Shown in pieces: positions 5,497-9,621 of a stretch of DNA of 9,621 nt. The stretch is from Bacteroidales bacterium. Its GTDB lineage: Bacteria; Bacteroidota; Bacteroidia; Bacteroidales; VadinHA17. The translations under genes were made by a program, and so were the position numbers. The notes beneath the pieces were generated by a model. It saw only the letters and a list, made by a program, of their open reading frames with translations. It did not search any database and was not told where the DNA came from. Positions within the stretch are counted from its first letter, which is position 1. The number at the start of each line of letters is the position of its first letter. The stretch spans positions 1 to 9,621 of the forward strand of contig JAOZKQ010000061.1 of the NCBI GenBank assembly GCA_029935275.1, written 5' to 3'.

Positions 5497-8400
5497 TTAT
5501 CTTACAATTGTTACCGGGCCTGTTATAGGTGAAGTATTATTACCGTCATTTAAATCAATAACAAAATAATAAGTGCCAATAGGCAGATCTTTACCATTAT
5601 AGGTCCCATCCCATTCAATACCATTTCCATACCCAACTGAATAGTAAATTTTTTGACCCCATCTGTTAACAACCTGAACAGTCATGCTTGGGAATAAGTA
5701 GGCATCATCAATTTCCCATGTATCATTAAAACCATCTCCGTTAGGTGTAAATCCGGACGGGATGTCAAATTTACTAATTACTTTTATAAATATAGAGTCT
5801 GTACTTACACAACCCTCAGTAGTTGTTCCGATGACTTTATAAAAAATGCTTTGTTCTGGGGTTGCATAAACAGTAGATCCGGTAGTTGAGGATAAACCTT
5901 CAGGAGGAGCCCAGAAATATGATGCAAATGTTCCACCTGTAGCTGTTAATGTAATAGTTGATCCCTTTATAATAACAGTGTCATTCCCTGCACTAATAAC
6001 TGCATCATCGTAAACTTTAACTGTAACTGAATCAGTTGATGCACATACTCCTTTTGTTACAGTAAGATAATACAATGTGGTTATTTCAGGTGAAGCAAAA
6101 GGATTAGAAATACCAGGATCACTAAGTCCATTAGTTGGCTTCCACTGGTAGGTTCCACCACCTGAGCCATGTAGCTGTACCTGGTTACCCGGGCAAATTT
6201 CAGCATCATTTCCAGCGTCGGCTATGACAGAATATTTGCTTTCTAAAATTATGGTTTGATTCAGTGTACAAAGATTATCATCCCGAAGTACTACTTCATA
6301 GATTCCTGCAACCAGGTTAAGGAATTCCGGATTACTTTGCCAGTTTGCACCACCATTTATCGAATAGGTATATCCTGGAGTTCCACCACCCGGAGTTAAG
6401 CTTATAGATCCATCAGCAGTAGTTGTATTGCAAGTAGCTTTGGTTGTATCAGTTATTAATGTAAGTATTGATGGTTCCGTAATAATTAAACTACTACCTG
6501 TTTGAGTGCAACCACTATAATCCTTAACAGCGACCTGATAAGTTCCGGGTGAAAGATCCGCAAATGTTCCTCCGTTAATTTCATAGCTTAAGCCTCCGTT
6601 TATGGAATAGCTGTAAGGGCTGGTGCCACCTGAGACAGTAATACTTATTTGTCCGTCATTTGCTCCATTGCAAAGAATGTTTAGACGGGTTTCTGATGTT
6701 ATGGTAAGTGCTGCCGGCTCAAGAATGGTATAGGTTCCCCCATTTTGCTGACAAGCTTTATCATCCATAACTGATACATCATAAATTCCGGAAGGAAGGT
6801 TTTGAAAAATCCCTCCATTTGGGAAATAAGTAGTACCTCCATTTACAGAGTATAAATAGGGAGGTGTGCCTCCTGAGGCAAAGATGGTAAGTTTACCGTC
6901 TGCCATACCAAAACATGAGATATTGAGGGCATTGACTGAATCAATCTTAATAGTTTCCGGGTTTGTTATGTTTATACTGTTCCCAACTATAATACAGGTA
7001 TTGGCATCCTGAACTGCCGGAGTATAACTTCCTGCACCCAGTCCATTGAAAATGCCGCCATTGTTTATAAAGCTAATGCCGCCATCAATAGAATACTGGT
7101 AGGGCCCGTTTCCGCCAGAGGCATGAATGCTTAAAGATCCATCGGTAATTCCATTACAGGAAGGTTGGCTTACAGAAACAGAATCGATCAGGAGCACAGA
7201 TGGTTCTGATATTGTAAGGGCAGCTCCTATTGTTACACAAAGGTTATTATCCCTAACCGCAACCTGATAAGTTCCTGCTGCCAATTCGGTATAAATTCCA
7301 TTATTATTTTGATATGTAGTACCACCGTCAATAGAAAAAGTGTAAGGAGATACACCTCCGTTTGCAACAATAGTAATTCCCCCATCGGTGTTACCATTAC
7401 AGCTGGCATTAGTTGCAATTGCACTAGTAATCAAAAGGGCTGTAGGCTCATTGATCACCAGAGTACTGCCGGACATAGTACATCCTTTGCTGTCTTTCAC
7501 GTTTACATCATAATTTCCAGGTGCAATTCCGGTAAATAACCCACTGTTATCCACATAACTGATACCCCCATCAATAGAAAAGGTATAAGGCGAATTCCCA
7601 CCGGAGGCTGTTATAGTAATAGTTCCGTTGCTGGAACCATTACAGGTAACGTCTGTTACAATTTCAGAAATGATAGAAATATTAGAAGGTTCTAATACAG
7701 TAAGTTGTGAGCCGCTAATGGTACAATTATGGCTGTCTTTTCCTGAGATATTATATGTTCCGGATGCTATGTTAGTAAATACACCTCCATTGCTAAAGTA
7801 TGTTATTCCGCCATCAATGGAATACTGGTATGGAGCTGTACCTCCTGAAAGGACCAGTGTAATACTGCCATCAGAAGAGCCAAAACAACTAACATCTGTG
7901 CTTAGCTGGGAATCAAAGATTAAAGCTGTTGGTTCCCCAACTGTTAGTGTGCTGCCAGCCTTAACGCAGGATTTACTGTCTCTTACCGCAATTACGTAAT
8001 CCCCGGCAATTAAATTTGTAAAGGAACCTGTACTATTAATATAGCTGATACCACCATCAATGGAATATTCGTAAGGAGCACTTCCCCCGGAAGCAATAAT
8101 AGTAATGGAACCATCATTTCCACCCTTGCAGGTTACATCCGTTTTTATTTCTGAATTAATTACAATAGCTTGAGGTTCTGTAATATTAAGAGTGCTCCCA
8201 TTTTGGGTGCATCCATTATTATCTCGTACGGCAACATCGTAATTGCCAGGAGTCAAACTATTAAAATTACCTCCATTACTTAAAAATGTAATTCCACCAT
8301 CAATAGAATATATGTAGGGCGTAATACCTCCCGTCACTGTAATGCTAATTGTTCCGTCGTTTGAACCGTTGCAGCTTAAATCAGTAGATATTTCTGAGGT

Positions 8401-9204
8401 GATTTGAACCTGAGATGGTTCAATAATGGTGAGAGTAGAGCCAGAGCTAAGGCAGTTGTTATCCCGTATGGCAATTGAATAAGCTCCTGCTGAAAGTCCT
8501 GTGAAATTACCTCCGTTTGATAAGAAAGTAGTGCCCCCGTCAATTGAATACATGTAAGGAGGTGCCCCACCTGATGCCACAATATTTATACTTCCATCTG
8601 TAAGTCCGTTACAGGATATATCTATTTTATTTTCAGCAGTAATAACCAGACCTGGTGGATTTGTGATAGTAAGCGTGGATCCTGACACAGAGCATCCTTC
8701 GCTATCACGTACAACCACCGGGTAGTTCCCGGCAGAAAGGTTGTTAAAATTTCCGTCGTTTGGAATAAAACTGCTTCCACCATTAATAGAATATTCATAA
8801 GGAGGGCTACCTCCGGATGCATTTATGGTGATTGTTCCATCGTTTGCATTATGACAGGTAATATCAGTAAAGTTTTCCGAATTGATTACGATGGCAGAAG
8901 GTTCCGTAATAAAATCTAAATCAAAAACTGTAGCTGTGCTTGCATCTTCAACCACCACCCAGTACATGCCGGCTTTCTTATTAATAAGTGTGGTTGATTT
9001 CTCACCGGTAGTAATCGTATCGGTTGTTGACCAGGTATAAATATAGGGAGCTACTCCTCCTGAAACAGTTACAGTAATGCTTCCATCACTTTCTCCATTG
9101 CAACTAACACTTGTAGTAGTAAAACTCAATGTCATCTGTGCATGACCCTTAAAGGCGGAAGATAATAACAGAGAAAGAAATAAGCTGATTAATAATAATC
9201 TCAT
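5497..9204 (-). CDS. SprB-like secreted surface protein with 12 SprB repeats and gliding-motility (type IX) C-terminal domain
   Basis: This 1235-residue protein has a signal peptide (residues 1 to about 23, ending GHAQ), then twelve tandem SprB-type repeats (24-989), two PKD/Ig-like domains (about 990-1067 and 1068-1143) and a C-terminal domain (about 1148-1235). The CTD has FTPNGDG (1152-1158), NDTW (1160-1163), NRWGQKIY (1180-1187) and GTYYFVIDL (1210-1218), marks of the type B (gliding motility-associated) type IX secretion signal. The protein should be exported by Sec, moved across the outer membrane by the type IX system and displayed on the surface as an adhesin. F. johnsoniae SprB, the mobile gliding adhesin, is about five times longer, so this is a short relative and motility cannot be inferred from it alone. 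The PorP/SprF-like gene begins 1 bp downstream. The upstream leader is AT-rich with no Shine-Dalgarno site. Confidence 0.93.
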   Translation of the reverse strand: MRLLLISLFLSLLLSSAFKGHAQMTLSFTTTSVSCNGESDGSITVTVSGGVAPYIYTWSTTDTITTGEKSTTLINKKAGMYWVVVEDASTATVFDLDFITEPSAIVINSENFTDITCHNANDGTITINASGGSPPYEYSINGGSSFIPNDGNFNNLSAGNYPVVVRDSEGCSVSGSTLTITNPPGLVITAENKIDISCNGLTDGSINIVASGGAPPYMYSIDGGTTFLSNGGNFTGLSAGAYSIAIRDNNCLSSGSTLTIIEPSQVQITSEISTDLSCNGSNDGTISITVTGGITPYIYSIDGGITFLSNGGNFNSLTPGNYDVAVRDNNGCTQNGSTLNITEPQAIVINSEIKTDVTCKGGNDGSITIIASGGSAPYEYSIDGGISYINSTGSFTNLIAGDYVIAVRDSKSCVKAGSTLTVGEPTALIFDSQLSTDVSCFGSSDGSITLVLSGGTAPYQYSIDGGITYFSNGGVFTNIASGTYNISGKDSHNCTISGSQLTVLEPSNISIISEIVTDVTCNGSSNGTITITASGGNSPYTFSIDGGISYVDNSGLFTGIAPGNYDVNVKDSKGCTMSGSTLVINEPTALLITSAIATNASCNGNTDGGITIVANGGVSPYTFSIDGGTTYQNNNGIYTELAAGTYQVAVRDNNLCVTIGAALTISEPSVLLIDSVSVSQPSCNGITDGSLSIHASGGNGPYQYSIDGGISFINNGGIFNGLGAGSYTPAVQDANTCIIVGNSINITNPETIKIDSVNALNISCFGMADGKLTIFASGGTPPYLYSVNGGTTYFPNGGIFQNLPSGIYDVSVMDDKACQQNGGTYTILEPAALTITSETRLNILCNGANDGQISITVSGGTSPYSYSINGGLSYEINGGTFADLSPGTYQVAVKDYSGCTQTGSSLIITEPSILTLITDTTKATCNTTTADGSISLTPGGGTPGYTYSINGGANWQSNPEFLNLVAGIYEVVLRDDNLCTLNQTIILESKYSVIADAGNDAEICPGNQVQLHGSGGGTYQWKPTNGLSDPGISNPFASPEITTLYYLTVTKGVCASTDSVTVKVYDDAVISAGNDTVIIKGSTITLTATGGTFASYFWAPPEGLSSTTGSTVYATPEQSIFYKVIGTTTEGCVSTDSIFIKVISKFDIPSGFTPNGDGFNDTWEIDDAYLFPSMTVQVVNRWGQKIYYSVGYGNGIEWDGTYNGKDLPIGTYYFVIDLNDGNNTSPITGPVTIVR
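5500..5763 (-). other. Type B type IX secretion C-terminal domain of the SprB-like protein
   Basis: Residues about 1148-1235 form the gliding motility-associated C-terminal domain. FTPNGDGFNDTW opens it, NRWGQKIY lies in the middle, and WDGTYNGKDLPIGTYYFVI closes it. In known members it directs passage through the type IX secretion system with the help of a PorP/SprF-like protein, which fits the gene immediately downstream. Confidence 0.88.
5776..6237 (-). other. Two PKD/Ig-like domains in the SprB-like protein
   Basis: Residues 990-1143 hold two domains of similar plan. The first contains ADAGNDAEICPGNQVQL and GGGTYQWKPTNGLSDPG and has a cysteine pair, C1004 and C1054. The second contains ISAGNDTVIIKGSTITLTAT and FWAPPEGLSS; it keeps the later cysteine (C1132) but has lost the earlier one. 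Such domains usually sit as stalks before the CTD in Bacteroidota surface proteins. Confidence 0.75.
6238..9135 (-). repeat. Tandem array of 12 SprB-type protein repeats (about 243 bp period)
   Basis: Reading from the N-terminus, unit boundaries are: R1 8899-9135, R2 8656-8898, R3 8416-8655, R4 8173-8415, R5 7930-8172, R6 7687-7929, R7 7444-7686, R8 7201-7443, R9 6958-7200, R10 6715-6957, R11 6472-6714, R12 6238-6471. R2 and R4-R11 are exactly 81 residues; R3 lacks one codon before its second cysteine; R12 has 78; R1 is divergent. The common plan is a cysteine at about residue 15, then DGSI, SGGxxPYxYSIDGG, a NGGxF turn, a YxVAVRD segment, a cysteine at about 69, and a closing EP. Units are clearly related but well diverged in DNA, so the array is old rather than a recent expansion. 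Confidence 0.93.
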
Positions 9205-9434
9205 CGAAAGGATTTATACAAACTTATTTAATAGTATATTAAAATAGTGATCTACACCATATTAATACTTTTTTACTATAATTATACCAGAAAGTTTTTT
9301 AAAACATTAAAAATAAACCAAACCAATGACTAAAAAAACTATAAAAAGATGATTTTGCTCACCATTTCAATATTTCAGGTTTTCTCTCAGCTTCATGGGT
9401 CGTATCATATGTTAGCTTCGTTGATGTAAGATCA
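9205..9434. other. AT-rich non-coding region upstream of the SprB-like gene
   Basis: This 230-bp stretch must hold the promoter of the adhesin gene. Apart from the TAnnTTTG-like box it shows no clear hairpin, repeat or RNA gene. The longest frame seen on the plus strand is 26 codons (9349-9429) with no ribosome site and no recognisable product. Confidence 0.55.
9219..9226 (-). promoter_or_regulatory. Possible -7 promoter box for the SprB-like/PorP operon
   Basis: On the minus strand this reads TAAGTTTG, matching TAnnTTTG, and ends 14 nt before the ATG at 9204. No TTG lies 19-21 bp upstream, and the leader would be under about 12 nt. An alternative promoter further upstream in the AT-rich 9227-9434 stretch is equally possible. 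Confidence 0.25.
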
Positions 9435-9621
9435 TTATTCTAAGGAATTTTTAATTAGCCTTATTTTTGAATTACCATTCATAAAAAGGGTTGGCACGAA
9501 GCTCAGGTTTTTTGACTTATTAATAATTGCTCCCTGACTTTCTTTTTCCGGCTTAAGATTTCCCGGCCTATCTTTCCTGTTTAAGGAATTTTCGGCTGAT
9601 ATATCTAACAGGATACCAGGC
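9435..9621 (-). CDS. Possible C-terminal end of an unknown protein entering from the right edge
   Basis: On the minus strand a frame is open from the window edge (first full codon ending at 9620) for 61 codons, down to a TAA at 9437-9435. The peptide is polar, rich in Asn, Lys and Ser, and ends with a stretch containing LSFVPTLFMNGNSKIRL. No motif is recognised. An open run of this length is somewhat unlikely by chance in such AT-rich DNA but far from impossible, and no start is visible because the upstream sequence is absent. If real, the gene would precede the SprB-like gene on the same strand with a 230-bp gap. Confidence 0.3.
   Translation of the reverse strand, partial: PGILLDISAENSLNRKDRPGNLKPEKESQGAIINKSKNLSFVPTLFMNGNSKIRLIKNSLE

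Noticed and set aside
7309..7539. 76-codon plus-strand frame inside the repeat array
   Set aside because: Antisense shadow of the SprB-like gene; no start signal and cysteine-rich only because of the repeat codons.
7628..7999. 123-codon open frame on the plus strand
   Set aside because: It lies antisense to the SprB repeat array. Repeated Gly/Ser/Thr-rich codons leave the opposite strand open, and the peptide shows no domain or ribosome site.
6238..9135. Regular repeats that could suggest a CRISPR array
   Set aside because: The period is about 243 bp, the units are diverged and all are in frame in one protein; there are no short identical repeats with unique spacers.
9349..9429. 26-codon plus-strand frame upstream of the adhesin gene
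   Set aside because: No ribosome site and no recognisable product; a frame this short is expected by chance.
9414..9503. Distant inverted match AGCTTCG (9414-9420) and CGAAGCT (9497-9503)
   Set aside because: Only 7 bp with a loop of 76 bp; expected by chance.

Overview
The window most likely comes from a member of the Bacteroidota. It has an AT-rich background, an SprB-repeat surface protein with a gliding-motility-type (type IX secretion) C-terminal domain, a PorP/SprF family outer-membrane protein, a DUF4296-type lipoprotein, and promoter elements of the Bacteroidota TAnnTTTG class. The genus cannot be named from the sequence alone. No tRNA, rRNA, CRISPR array, insertion sequence or phage gene was seen.

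Layout from left to right. Positions 1-923 (minus) are the N-terminal 307 codons of a MurG/GT28-like glycosyltransferase that runs off the left edge. Positions 924-1139 are non-coding, with an inverted repeat and a weak promoter-like box. Positions 1140-1919 (minus) encode a radical SAM protein of the TYW1-like COG0731 type. Positions 1920-2125 form a divergent promoter region. Positions 2126-2524 (plus) encode a single-domain bacteriohemerythrin, the only plus-strand gene; one of its iron-ligand histidines reads as tyrosine. Only 10 bp separate it from the convergent amidohydrolase gene (2535-3719, minus).

Upstream of the amidohydrolase on the minus strand are a DUF4296-like lipoprotein with an extra beta-rich C-terminal region (3744-4520), a PorP/SprF-like protein (4599-5495) and a 1235-residue SprB-like secreted protein (5497-9204). 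In transcription order this is surface protein, PorP, lipoprotein, amidohydrolase. The first two are separated by 1 bp and are almost certainly one transcription unit: a type IX secretion cargo with its outer-membrane partner. The other two may be co-transcribed, but the 78-bp gap before the lipoprotein leaves room for a separate promoter.

The SprB-like protein dominates the window. It has a signal peptide, twelve tandem SprB-type repeats (nine of exactly 81 residues), two PKD/Ig-like domains and a roughly 88-residue CTD. The right end (9205-9621) is non-coding next to the adhesin, followed by a 61-codon open frame entering from the right edge that may be the tail of another minus-strand gene.

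No clearly new multi-gene system was found. The points most worth a second look are the His-to-Tyr change in the hemerythrin site, the adhesin/PorP cassette with its paired-cysteine repeats, and the fusion-like lipoprotein.
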